This document shows positions 9,134 through 17,382 of a stretch of DNA of 64,000 bases, one piece after another. The position numbers and the translations under genes were made by a program. The stretch covers positions 47,770-111,769 of the forward strand of contig JAIXKT010000044.1 of the NCBI GenBank assembly GCA_026932145.1, given 5' to 3'. Position 1 is the stretch's first letter. Each line of letters begins with the position of its first letter. Under the pieces are notes generated by a model. The model saw nothing but the letters and a program-made list of their open reading frames with translations. It ran no database searches and had not been told where the DNA came from. The DNA comes from Bacteroidia bacterium. Lineage in GTDB: Bacteria; Bacteroidota; Bacteroidia; J057; JAIXKT01.

Positions 9134-10396
9134 ATGAAGAAGTTCATTGTAATAGCTATGCTAATTGGGTTTGTTATGCCTAAGCTAACAGCTCAAAATG
9201 CAGCAAAAGGAGAAAATACATTCAAAGGGATTTGCGGTGCTTGCCACACAGTTGGAAAAGGTAAACTGGTTGGCCCGGATTTGTCCGGCGTAAATGAACG
9301 CAGAACACAAACTTGGTTGTTGAGTTTTATCAAATCATCACAATCTATGGTAAAAAAAGGAGACCCTATTGCCGTAAAATTGTTTAATGAGTTTAATAAA
9401 ATCCCGATGCCAGACCAGAATTTGACGGATGTACAGATTAAAGATGTATTAGCTTACATTGGAAGTTTATCTCCCAAGAGTGCTGCTCCTTCAAAAACAA
9501 CCACAACTCCCGCTACAACAACAACTACACCCCAAGCCTCTGCCGGAAACCCACCTAACTGGGTAAAAGCAGATAACGAAGTTAAGTGCGTAAAAAGTAC
9601 CAAACAAATTGACCCTAAGTCAGTAGCAAATGATCCTGTTTGGAATAAGACAACTTGGAAGAAATTAGCACTGTCTCCCCAAAACGTAGTTTATCCTAAC
9701 TTACCGAAGCAATCTGTAGATGGAATTTCCGTCAAGAGTGCCTACTTCGGAAAAGAAGTGTATTTCTTAATTGAATGGGCTGATGCTACCAAAAACACAG
9801 AAGTTGATGCGGATAAGTTTTGCGACCAGTTAGCAATTCAATTGCCTTTGGACCCCGGAAACATTCCCAGTTATATGATGGGCAATGCCGGCGGCCGCGT
9901 TCACATAGTTCATTGGAAATCCGTTTGGCAAAATGACGTAGAAAAAGGTTTTCAAGACGTTACCCAAAAATACCCAAATATGTGGGTTGATGTTTATCCC
10001 GGTATGGAATACTATCCTGACAAAAACCAAATGAACTATGCTAAAAATATCACCGCAGAGCAAATGGTTGATGCCGGAAAAACAAACACAATGCCCGGTA
10101 CATATTCCAAAAACCCAATGTCCCAAATCAAACGGACATCTACCGTAGAAGAAGCATCCGCAGAAGGATTCGGTACAATGGCTACCCAGCAAAACCAGCA
10201 AGCAAAAGGCTGGGCAGTTTGGCAAGATGGAAAATGGACAGCCTGCATCGCAGTGCCCGTTAATACAGACGATAAAAACAAAGCCAAAGTAAAAACAAAA
10301 ACCAAAGTAGCATTCGCTATTTGGGACGGAGGAAACGAAAATATCGGAGGACGCAAGCACTTTATGCCTTGGGTGGACTTAACCTTAGAACCTTAA
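9134..10396 (+). CDS. Cytochrome c fused to an EbdC/NxrC-like heme-b gamma subunit
   Basis: A 420-residue secreted protein. After a signal peptide (ending near LTAQNA) comes a cytochrome c domain with CGACH at 34-38 and IPMPDQN. A Thr/Pro/Ala linker follows (about 113-140). Residues ~140-420 form a beta-rich domain like the gamma subunits of ethylbenzene dehydrogenase and nitrite oxidoreductase, which bind one heme b through Met and Lys (VKSAYFGKEVYFLIEWADAT; GGRVHIVHWKSVW; FAIWDGGNENIGGRKHFMPW). The fusion gives a direct path from the Fe-S subunit through heme b to heme c, replacing a membrane NarI. The exact heme-b ligands cannot be fixed by eye. It starts 31 bp after the previous gene. Confidence 0.85.
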   Translation: MKKFIVIAMLIGFVMPKLTAQNAAKGENTFKGICGACHTVGKGKLVGPDLSGVNERRTQTWLLSFIKSSQSMVKKGDPIAVKLFNEFNKIPMPDQNLTDVQIKDVLAYIGSLSPKSAAPSKTTTTPATTTTTPQASAGNPPNWVKADNEVKCVKSTKQIDPKSVANDPVWNKTTWKKLALSPQNVVYPNLPKQSVDGISVKSAYFGKEVYFLIEWADATKNTEVDADKFCDQLAIQLPLDPGNIPSYMMGNAGGRVHIVHWKSVWQNDVEKGFQDVTQKYPNMWVDVYPGMEYYPDKNQMNYAKNITAEQMVDAGKTNTMPGTYSKNPMSQIKRTSTVEEASAEGFGTMATQQNQQAKGWAVWQDGKWTACIAVPVNTDDKNKAKVKTKTKVAFAIWDGGNENIGGRKHFMPWVDLTLEP

Positions 10397-10407
10397 CCTC
10401 AATAATA

Positions 10408-11022
10408 ATGAAATCAACCCCAGCCTTGAATATTGATTTGCTGAATGCCGACATATATCGGCTTATCGCAAATTGCTTTGACTTTCCAAATCAAGATAGG
10501 TTGTTCGCAATTAAGGAAATGGCCGGAGGACTTTGTAAATCTGGCCATCCTAACCCAGAAATTGCTAATATACTCACTACTTTGTGCCAATCTATTAATG
10601 ACGAGGAAATCCTGTATGACTATTCCCTAATCTTTATCAAAGGGGGCGTTCCGTTGAGCGAAACCCATACTTTACAAAGATACAACAGCGTAACAGATGT
10701 AAATGCGTTTTATTATGCTTTTGGTTTTCAGCCCAAAACCGGCGAGAACCCGGATTCTATCATGTATGAATTGGAGTTCTTGGCAATGCTACTCCTAAAA
10801 GCAGTTATTGCACCCAACGAAGAAGCCCAAAACATTACCCAAAAGGCATATCAAGACTTTTTGATTGAGCATACCGCAGAGTTTGCCATATCTTTAGCCC
10901 AAAAAATTCGCGAAGGGAACGCAGGTACTTTCTTCTTCACAGTTTCATTCTTATTGGAAACATTTATCCGCTATGAACTTGAACGCAATCATCTAACCAT
11001 AAATCATTGCGATACCCCATGA
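10408..11022 (+). CDS. TorD/NarJ-family chaperone for the molybdoenzyme
   Basis: 204 residues, probably all-helical, without signal peptide. The central YDYSLIFIKGGVPLSETHTL and the later YAFGFQPKTGENPDSIMYEL match the TorD/DmsD/NarJ pattern of binding the Tat signal and guarding apo-enzyme until cofactor insertion. The start at 10408 is chosen because it follows the previous stop by 11 bp and leads straight into the conserved domain; a longer upstream extension would overlap the gamma-subunit gene by 76 bases and is unlikely. Its end overlaps tatA by four bases (ATGA). Confidence 0.85.
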   Translation: MKSTPALNIDLLNADIYRLIANCFDFPNQDRLFAIKEMAGGLCKSGHPNPEIANILTTLCQSINDEEILYDYSLIFIKGGVPLSETHTLQRYNSVTDVNAFYYAFGFQPKTGENPDSIMYELEFLAMLLLKAVIAPNEEAQNITQKAYQDFLIEHTAEFAISLAQKIREGNAGTFFFTVSFLLETFIRYELERNHLTINHCDTP

Positions 11023-11210
11023 CATCGTTAATCATATTCTTGTTTGCTACCTTAGGCACGACGGAACTAATCCTAATTGCTTTTGTGTTGTTGATATTTT
11101 TCGGCGGAAAAAGAATCCCAGAGCTAATGCGTGGTTTAGGAAAAAGTGCTGCCGAATTCAAAAAAGCTAAGGACAACGTTGAAGACGAAGTCCGCAACCT
11201 AAAGGAATAA
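11019..11210 (+). CDS. tatA: Twin-arginine translocase subunit TatA
   Basis: 63 residues: a short N-terminal transmembrane helix (LGTTELILIAFVLLIFFGG), the hinge and amphipathic helix with conserved FGGKRIPELMRGLG, then a charged tail. The start ATG at 11019 overlaps the chaperone stop as ATGA; another ATG four codons earlier is possible but gives a greater overlap. Location in this operon suggests a dedicated or extra TatA supporting export of the molybdoenzyme. No tatC is in the window. Confidence 0.9.
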   Translation: MTSLIIFLFATLGTTELILIAFVLLIFFGGKRIPELMRGLGKSAAEFKKAKDNVEDEVRNLKE

Positions 11211-11213
11211 AAA

Positions 11214-12194
11214 ATGCTGTACGATAATTTCAACAGAATTCATAACTACTTACGTATTTCAATTACAGATAAATGTAATTTTAGATGTAGTTATTGTATG
11301 CCGGAGGAGTGTTATACTTTCACCCCGTCCGAAAGACTTATGAATGCTGCTGAAATAGAATCAATTGCCCGTGAGTTCGTTTCATTGGGAATCAATAAAT
11401 TACGTTTAACAGGCGGTGAACCGCTGCTCCGAAAGGATTTTGCAGACATTCTAACCCGCCTATCAAAACTGAATATTGAACTACTGATAACAACTAACGG
11501 GCTGCTTTTAAACCAATACATAGACACAATCAAAGCAGCAAAAGTTTCTACCATTAACGTAAGTTTAGATTCCCTAAATCCGGAAACCTTTTTTCAGATT
11601 ACCAAAAGAAACGCTTTTAAGCAAGTTTGGGATAATATTATGCTTTTGCTGCAAGAGGGAATCCGAGTAAAAATCAATGTAGTAGCTATCAAAGAGTTCA
11701 TAACCAAAGAAATCTTTGATTTTCTCGAATTAACAAAAAACTTACCGCTTCATATTCGTTTTATTGAGTTTATGCCTTTTGCCGGAAATAACTGGACAAG
11801 TGATGACGTAGTTACTGCCGCTCAACTATTAAAATTGGTTTCAGAAAAGCATAATATCGTTAAACTCATCGATGAACCTCACGCCACTGCCAGAAAATAT
11901 AAAGTAGTGGGATACGAAGGAACGTTTGCTTTCATCACCACGATGACCAATCAATTTTGTGGAGACTGTAATCGTGTAAGATTAACGGCAGACGGTAAAC
12001 TCAAAAACTGCTTATTTAGCAGAGAAGAAACTGACCTACTAACTCCATTTAGAAAGAACGAGCCAATTGTTCCACTGATTGTAGAAACAGTAAAACGGAA
12101 ATATCCCGCTTTGGGCGGGCAATTCCAGCCAGATTACCAAACCATTCAGCCCCAAGTGCTAATCAATAGAAGTATGATTGGCATTGGTGGTTAA
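11214..12194 (+). CDS. moaA: GTP 3',8-cyclase MoaA
   Basis: 326-residue radical SAM enzyme of the first Moco step (GTP to 3',8-cyclo-GTP). The N-terminal SAM cluster is Cys21-x3-Cys25-x2-Cys28 (CNFRCSYC). The C-terminal second cluster appears as FCGDCNRVRL and KNCLFS. The chain ends in Gly-Gly (IGIGG), which is functionally needed in MoaA. It begins 3 bp after tatA, so it belongs to the same transcript. The usual partner moaC is not in this window. Confidence 0.97.
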   Translation: MLYDNFNRIHNYLRISITDKCNFRCSYCMPEECYTFTPSERLMNAAEIESIAREFVSLGINKLRLTGGEPLLRKDFADILTRLSKLNIELLITTNGLLLNQYIDTIKAAKVSTINVSLDSLNPETFFQITKRNAFKQVWDNIMLLLQEGIRVKINVVAIKEFITKEIFDFLELTKNLPLHIRFIEFMPFAGNNWTSDDVVTAAQLLKLVSEKHNIVKLIDEPHATARKYKVVGYEGTFAFITTMTNQFCGDCNRVRLTADGKLKNCLFSREETDLLTPFRKNEPIVPLIVETVKRKYPALGGQFQPDYQTIQPQVLINRSMIGIGG

Positions 12195-12208
12195 TTACTT
12201 AAAAAATC

Positions 12209-13384
12209 ATGGTTTCCGTTCATGAAGCAAAGCAAATCATTGATACACAAATCATTCTCAAACGAGCGGTTTACGAACTAAGTTCTGATTTAGTTGGAAT
12301 GGTATTAGCCGGAGATATTACAGCACAATGTAATGTTCCGTCTTTTGATAATTCTGCAATGGACGGATACGCCTTTTGCTTCCAAAAAGACAAAGCAAGT
12401 TATCAAATAACGCAAAAAATCAAGGCTGGTGAAGTATCCGAAAATCCTATTGGTTTAGATGAGGCAGCAAGAATCTACACCGGTGCACCAATTCCTATGG
12501 GCACAGATACCGTTATTCAGCAGGAAATTGTATCTATTCAGGAAGGCAGAATTTCTTTTGACCCACAACGAATCCGTTATGGTGCAAACGTCCGTTTACA
12601 AGGTAGCCAATGCAGACAAGGGGATATTGTGGCCAAAGCCGGAAGTTTGATAACTCCGGGAATGATAGGCTTAATGGCATCCGTTGGAGCAACGCACATT
12701 CCGGCATATATCCCGCCCAAAATCAGCATTATCACCACTGGCGATGAATTGATAACCCTAAAAGATCCCTTAACTTACGGAAAAATTTACAATTCTAACA
12801 GCGTAGCCCTACAAGCATATTGTAAACAATTAAACATTCAGATACAATCAGTTAGGCACATTCCAGACGACCCTGATATTACGTTGGAACATATAACAGA
12901 CTGTTTAGCATCCTGTGATATGTTAATTTTAACAGGTGGTATTTCGGTGGGGGATTATGACTATATTCGTTCAAGTTTGAATCTTGCCGGAGTTACCCAG
13001 CGATTTTATAAAGTTAAGCAGAAGCCCGGTAAACCGCTATTTTTTGGCCATAAAGATAATACGTTGGTTTTTGCTTTGCCCGGAAACCCGGCTGCGGTAT
13101 TAGCTTGTTTTAACCAATACATAAAGCCATGTATTCGTAAAATGATGGGTTTTTCGGCTGTTTGGGAGCCAGACGCAGTTCTTCCACTTCAAAATACCTA
13201 CCAAAAACATACCGGTTTAACCCACTTTGCAAAAGCATATACAAACCAATCTTTGGTTAGAATTTTAAGTGGCCAGCAGTCTTTTGATTTATTACCCTTT
13301 AACGAGTCCAATTGTTTCGCAGAAATTCCGGAAGATATTGCTGAGGCCGAGCCAAACTCGTTATTATCTATTTATTACTGGTAA
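12209..13384 (+). CDS. moeA: Molybdopterin molybdenumtransferase MoeA
   Basis: 391 residues; inserts molybdenum into adenylylated molybdopterin. Family landmarks are VPSFDNSAMDGYAF near residue 45, RIYTGAPIPMGTDTVIQQE, PKISIITTGDELI, GKIYNSNSVALQAY, LTGGISVGDYDY and KPGKPLFFG...VFALPGNPAAVLAC. Length is typical (~390-410). It starts 14 bp after moaA, and the permease gene starts 1 bp after its stop. Confidence 0.97.
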   Translation: MVSVHEAKQIIDTQIILKRAVYELSSDLVGMVLAGDITAQCNVPSFDNSAMDGYAFCFQKDKASYQITQKIKAGEVSENPIGLDEAARIYTGAPIPMGTDTVIQQEIVSIQEGRISFDPQRIRYGANVRLQGSQCRQGDIVAKAGSLITPGMIGLMASVGATHIPAYIPPKISIITTGDELITLKDPLTYGKIYNSNSVALQAYCKQLNIQIQSVRHIPDDPDITLEHITDCLASCDMLILTGGISVGDYDYIRSSLNLAGVTQRFYKVKQKPGKPLFFGHKDNTLVFALPGNPAAVLACFNQYIKPCIRKMMGFSAVWEPDAVLPLQNTYQKHTGLTHFAKAYTNQSLVRILSGQQSFDLLPFNESNCFAEIPEDIAEAEPNSLLSIYYW

Positions 13385-13385
13385 A

Positions 13386-14120
13386 ATGATTGATAATCAA
13401 ACTCTCTTGATATTATTACTTGCGATTACTGCCTTTTTATATGCTTCGGTTGGGCATGGCGGCGCGAGTACATATATAGCATTATTAACTTTGTTTCATA
13501 TTTCACCTATAGAAATCCGCCCAACTGCGTTGATTTTAAACATACTCATTTCATTTATATCTTTTTTGATGTATCGAAAGGTTTGTAAATTCCCAACACG
13601 GCTATTTTGGATTTTAATAATTGCTTCGGTTCCGGCTTCATTTTTAGGGGGAAAGTTACTGATAGACACATCTTTGTATCGTAAAATATTGGGCATCATT
13701 TTACTATTTCCGGTAGCCCGCTTTTTGGGGATAATACCGACATCAGACAAACAAATTATAGAGCCAAAAGTAGGCTTAGTATTGTTGATTGGTTTAGTAA
13801 TAGGATTTGTTTCCGGATTAATTGGTATTGGCGGCGGAATTTTACTTTCCCCAATTGTGTTGTTATTGGGTTGGGTGAATATGAAAGAAGCTGCTGCATT
13901 AAGTGCATTGTTTATTTTTTTTAATTCAATAGCCGGTTTAGCCGGTTCAAGTTTAACATCTTCCATACCAAGTGAATACGTGCTGTGGTACTTACCATTT
14001 ACATTGGCAGGAGGCTTAGCCGGCGCTTATGTGGGCGCACAACGATATAACCTAAGAACATTAAAATACGTTTTGACCACAGTGCTCCTGATTGCAGCGG
14101 TTAAACTGATTGGGATATGA
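13386..14120 (+). CDS. TauE/SafE-family (DUF81) membrane permease
   Basis: 244 residues with about eight hydrophobic helices and the family motifs ASVGHGGASTYIALL near the N-terminus and FVSGLIGIGGGILLSPIVLL in the second half. These proteins export or import small anions, usually sulfite, sulfonates or sulfoacetate. Being between moeA and mobA, with a 1-bp gap before it and an ATGA overlap after it, ties it to cofactor or enzyme function. Molybdate, sulfur species or nitrite/nitrate movement are possibilities, all inference. The start at 13386 follows the moeA stop directly. Confidence 0.88.
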   Translation: MIDNQTLLILLLAITAFLYASVGHGGASTYIALLTLFHISPIEIRPTALILNILISFISFLMYRKVCKFPTRLFWILIIASVPASFLGGKLLIDTSLYRKILGIILLFPVARFLGIIPTSDKQIIEPKVGLVLLIGLVIGFVSGLIGIGGGILLSPIVLLLGWVNMKEAAALSALFIFFNSIAGLAGSSLTSSIPSEYVLWYLPFTLAGGLAGAYVGAQRYNLRTLKYVLTTVLLIAAVKLIGI

Positions 14121-14704
14121 AACAAGACTTCTTAGAAATCGTTATTTTAGCCGGAGGCAAAAGTAGCCGTATGGGGCAAGACAAGGGCTTAATGCTTTTT
14201 CATCAAAAACCTATGATAGAATGGATTTTAGAAGCCTCACTGAAAACCAATTACCCTGTCCGAATAATTGCCAATAACCCTGCTTACAGCCAGTTTGGAG
14301 TTCCTGTGATTTCGGATATTATTCCAGAAAAAGGCCCAATGGGGGGACTTTTCACGGCACTAACAACCACAAAATCTAAGTATGTTTTTTTACTAAGTTG
14401 TGATACACCCTTGATTAAAAACGAGATACTTCAATACATGATTTCTAAACTAACTACCCAAGAAGTATTGGTAGCTTCTTTGCAAGGCAAAATACTGCCA
14501 TTATTAGCTATATATCATTCTGATTTAAAGAAAGTTGTTTTAGAAAATATTTCTTCAAATAAATTAAAGATGCAAGAGCTCATTAGGTCATTGGTTTATC
14601 AAGAGTTAGAAATACCAAACTTTTTGGCACCACAACCGGAGGTATTTGCAAACATCAACACAATAGACGAATTTGCCGAATTACAAAAAGGAGTAGTTTT
14701 ATGA
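14117..14704 (+). CDS. mobA: Molybdenum cofactor guanylyltransferase MobA
   Basis: 195 residues. The nucleotidyltransferase signature VILAGGKSSRMGQDKGLMLF lies at about residues 10-29, followed by ISDIIPEKGPMGGLFTAL and FLLSCDTPLI. It attaches GMP to Mo-molybdopterin to make the guanine dinucleotide form, as needed by the bis-MGD alpha subunit encoded here. It overlaps the permease gene and moaD by four bases each (ATGA), indicating coupled translation. Confidence 0.92.
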   Translation: MKQDFLEIVILAGGKSSRMGQDKGLMLFHQKPMIEWILEASLKTNYPVRIIANNPAYSQFGVPVISDIIPEKGPMGGLFTALTTTKSKYVFLLSCDTPLIKNEILQYMISKLTTQEVLVASLQGKILPLLAIYHSDLKKVVLENISSNKLKMQELIRSLVYQELEIPNFLAPQPEVFANINTIDEFAELQKGVVL

Positions 14705-14931
14705 TAAAAGTATTGGCATTTGGGATAGTTGCAGAAAAAATTCAGTCTAATGAGTTTTATTTAGAAAACATTGCTAACACACAGGAACTAAGGTCTGTTT
14801 TGTTAGAGAAATTTCCCAAACTGGGGGATATTCGGTTTACATTTTCTATCAATAGAAAGCTGGTGCATGAACTCACTGCAATAGAACCTAATAGCGAAAT
14901 TGGGCTATTGCCGCCATTTTCAGGAGGCTAA
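14701..14931 (+). CDS. moaD: Molybdopterin synthase sulfur-carrier subunit MoaD
   Basis: 76-residue ubiquitin-like protein ending in the required Gly-Gly (LLPPFSGG), which is adenylated by MoeB and thiocarboxylated. Overlaps mobA by four bases, and moeB starts 1 bp after its stop. Length and C-terminus fit the family; the rest is divergent, as usual for MoaD. Confidence 0.92.
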   Translation: MIKVLAFGIVAEKIQSNEFYLENIANTQELRSVLLEKFPKLGDIRFTFSINRKLVHELTAIEPNSEIGLLPPFSGG

Positions 14932-14932
14932 T

Positions 14933-16033
14933 ATGAGCAGATTTGAACGCCAAGTTATTTTACCCGGCTTTGGAACAGCAGCACAAAATAGGCTGAAAAA
15001 ATCAAAGATATTAGTAGTAGGAGCCGGCGGCTTAGGTGCTCCGCTTTTGTTATACTTAGCAGCAGCCGGTATTGGAGAAATAACCATAATAGACGGAGAC
15101 ACGGTTTCAGAATCCAACTTAAACCGCCAAATATTGTATGGATACCCGGAAATAGGAAAATCCAAAGCAACATCTACAGCAGCCTATCTTCAACAAAAAT
15201 ATCCAGACATCGGTATTAAAGCTATAGAAGCATTTATCACAACCCAAAATGCGGTTTCAATCCTCTCTGACCATGATTTGGTCATTGACGGAACAGACAA
15301 TTTCTCAACACGTTATCTACTAAGCGACGGTTGTTATTTATTGCAGAAGCCGTTAGTTTCAGGTTCGATTTATAAATTTGAGGGACAAGTAATCGTTTTA
15401 GATGCTCAAAAATCCCAAACTCGCCCCTTAACATATCGAGATTTGTATCCCCGCCCGCCGGCTCCCGAAGAAGTTCCCAATTGCAGCGAAATAGGTGTCT
15501 TGGGAGTATTACCCGGAATTATCGGAACAATAATGGCCTCCGAAGCTATCAAGTTAATATCGAATTATGCTCCGGCAATAGCAAATAAAGTACTGTTTTA
15601 CAACCTATTACAAAATAGTTTTTACGAAACAAGCATATTAGAGAACCCCGAAGCATTAGCGGATGCACCACAAACAATCAAAGATTTTGAGCAAATGAAT
15701 TATGCAACCCTTTGCGGGCTATCCCGCACCATTTCTTGGCATGAAGTGCTGCAAACAATCACTCAAAAGACAAAAAATATTTTGATAGTAGATGTTAGAA
15801 ATTCTGATGAACTCCCTAAACCCCACAAAATCAACTACCTAAATATTCCACTAACGGAATTAGAATGCCGAAAAGAAGAAGTTTCGGCAGCAGAAACGAT
15901 CTATGTATTTTGTCAGGCCGGAGTTAGAAGCCAAAAAGCGGCTCAATTTCTTGAAAGAACTTATCCTAACAAAAAAGTTTTTTCTATTGAAGGCGGAATC
16001 AATCAATTACAATCAACTTTGCACGTTTTTTAA
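14933..16033 (+). CDS. moeB: MoeB/ThiF-type adenylyltransferase with C-terminal rhodanese domain
   Basis: 366 residues. The N-terminal E1-like domain has the ATP motif GAGGLGAPLLLYLAAAGIG, IDGDTVSESNLNRQILY and DGTDNFSTRYLLSD. The CxxC zinc cysteines of many MoeB proteins are not evident. The C-terminal rhodanese domain (about 275-366) carries a Cys in FCQAGVRSQKAAQFL, suited to donate persulfide sulfur. It should activate MoaD and supply its sulfur in one protein. The start at 14933 lies 1 bp after moaD; upstream in-frame codons would overlap moaD. Confidence 0.93.
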   Translation: MSRFERQVILPGFGTAAQNRLKKSKILVVGAGGLGAPLLLYLAAAGIGEITIIDGDTVSESNLNRQILYGYPEIGKSKATSTAAYLQQKYPDIGIKAIEAFITTQNAVSILSDHDLVIDGTDNFSTRYLLSDGCYLLQKPLVSGSIYKFEGQVIVLDAQKSQTRPLTYRDLYPRPPAPEEVPNCSEIGVLGVLPGIIGTIMASEAIKLISNYAPAIANKVLFYNLLQNSFYETSILENPEALADAPQTIKDFEQMNYATLCGLSRTISWHEVLQTITQKTKNILIVDVRNSDELPKPHKINYLNIPLTELECRKEEVSAAETIYVFCQAGVRSQKAAQFLERTYPNKKVFSIEGGINQLQSTLHVF

Positions 16034-16040
16034 TTAATTT

Positions 16041-16484
16041 ATGGAAAAAAAACCTAAGAATATATTTGTTGCAGGGGCAATTTCTTCGGAGAAAATAGCC
16101 ACCTCAATCCAAAACCATTCAACCAAGCTAAGTATTGGTGGACATAGCATTTTTTTAGGTCAAGTTCGAGCAGATACTATTGATAATCAGGAAGTTCAAT
16201 CCATTCATTATTCTGCCTATGAGCCAATGGCATTAGAAGTAGCATTTCGTATTCGGGAAGATATTTTTCAGAAATATCCATTGGTTTGTATGCACATTTA
16301 CCACAGCTTAGGGGAGGTTAAAGCCGGAGAGATTAGTTTATTTGTGTTTACCTCTGCGATACACCGCCAGCCGGCAATCGAAGCCTGCACAGAAGTAGTA
16401 GAAAGAATCAAAAAAGAACTTCCCGTTTGGGGAAAAGAAATATTAACGACAGGAAACGTTATTTGGAAAGAAAATAAAATTTAA
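16041..16484 (+). CDS. moaE: Molybdopterin synthase catalytic subunit MoaE
   Basis: 147 residues. The family segments GGHSIFLGQVRADTI, IHYSAYEPMALEVAFRI, MHIYHSLGEVKAGEISLFVF, HRQPAIEACTEVVERIK and the C-terminal PVWGKEI are present. It combines with thiocarboxylated MoaD to convert cPMP to molybdopterin. It is the last gene of the co-directional run, 7 bp after moeB. Confidence 0.95.
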   Translation: MEKKPKNIFVAGAISSEKIATSIQNHSTKLSIGGHSIFLGQVRADTIDNQEVQSIHYSAYEPMALEVAFRIREDIFQKYPLVCMHIYHSLGEVKAGEISLFVFTSAIHRQPAIEACTEVVERIKKELPVWGKEILTTGNVIWKENKI

Positions 16485-16596
16485 TCTCTTTAATATCAGA
16501 TAGTTATTAAAAATATAAATAAAAAAGGATTTTTTAGTAGTTTTTTGAAACATCATATCTTAAACTGACGTATAAAACCGTAAATTCATACAGATT

Positions 16597-16782
16597 ATGA
16601 AAGAGCAAGAAAAAGAACAGCAAATCGATCAAGAGCAGCAGGAGCTTAACGATCAGGAGTTAGATCAAGTAACTGGTGGAGTTCGTACTGCCGCCGGAAA
16701 TGTAAATACAACTGGCCATAACGCAGTTGGTAACGCTCAAAAAGGTCTTGAAAAAGACCCACGCACCAAAGGAAACGGCTAA
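16597..16782 (+). CDS. Small peptide with a double-glycine-type leader
   Basis: 61 residues. Residues 1-28 are Gln/Glu-rich and end in LNDQELDQVTGG, matching the L..xEL..V.GG leader pattern cut by C39 peptidases of bacteriocin/RiPP exporters. The proposed 33-residue mature part starts at Val29, is Gly/Asn/Thr-rich, basic at its end, and has no Cys. The gene is separated from moaE by 112 bp and followed closely by a strong terminator, so it looks like its own short transcript. A NHLM-type exporter lies 18 kb away. No modification enzyme is adjacent. It could instead be a small cytosolic protein with a chance GG. Confidence 0.7.
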   Translation: MKEQEKEQQIDQEQQELNDQELDQVTGGVRTAAGNVNTTGHNAVGNAQKGLEKDPRTKGNG

Positions 16783-16798
16783 GAAGTCTCTTAGCTCC

Positions 16799-16830
16799 CC
16801 AAAAGCGGTTCTTTATAGAACCGCTTTTGG
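16799..16830 (+). terminator. Hairpin terminator after the GG-leader peptide gene
   Basis: A perfect 14-bp stem (CCAAAAGCGGTTCT and its complement) with a TTAT loop, 16 bases after the stop codon. The T content after the stem is modest (CTTTATATAG). Confidence 0.85.
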
Positions 16831-17010
16831 CTTTATATAGCACATACAATATTTGTATTTTCTACACCAAAATTGCACTTGTTTTTACCCATTTTTATTT
16901 AGTTTCAGTTCTGTTCTTAATACAGAACCCAAAAGAAATTCTTGATTTTATGAGACTTAGAATGAAACAATTTAGTGTGTTTTTGGGTTATATTGCTGTA
17001 AAATAATATC

Positions 17011-17364
17011 ATGGAAAACAACAATATCTCACTTGAAATTCCCTTTCGTTTAACCGAAGACGCTGTTACAGAGATAAAGCGACTTATTGCGGAACAACAA
17101 TTGGAGGGCAGCACTGCTTTGCGTGTGGGCGTAAAAGGCGGAGGATGTTCCGGTTTTTCTTACATGATAGATTTTGATACATCGTCAGAAAATGACATCG
17201 TATTTGAGCAAGATGGTATCAAATTGTTGTTAGATAAAAGGCACGCTATCTACTTATTAGGTATGGAAGTTCATTTTCAATCTGGGTTAAACGCACGGGG
17301 TTTCGTCTTTCAAAATCCAAATGCTAAATCAACTTGTGGTTGCGGAACGTCTTTTTCTGCATAG
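17011..17364 (+). CDS. HesB/IscA-family iron-sulfur assembly protein
   Basis: 117 residues with the three conserved cysteines of A-type Fe-S carriers: one in GVKGGGCSGFSYMIDF and two in CGCGTSFSA at the C-terminus. It carries Fe-S clusters to apoproteins. Its place next to a locus with many Fe-S clusters may be chance, as it has a separate upstream gap of 228 bp. Converges on the DivIC/FtsB gene, leaving 18 bp. Confidence 0.93.
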   Translation: MENNNISLEIPFRLTEDAVTEIKRLIAEQQLEGSTALRVGVKGGGCSGFSYMIDFDTSSENDIVFEQDGIKLLLDKRHAIYLLGMEVHFQSGLNARGFVFQNPNAKSTCGCGTSFSA

Positions 17365-17382
17365 AACTTCTATTTAAGGAAG

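Noticed and set aside
9830..10360. Long minus-strand frames opposite the cytochrome-gamma fusion gene
   Set aside because: Composition is Cys/Phe-rich and typical of antisense shadows; the plus-strand gene is well supported.
13044..13058. TTTTTGGCCATAAAGA in moeA, also in element B
   Set aside because: A 15-base match inside a conserved coding region with no further similarity; treated as chance.
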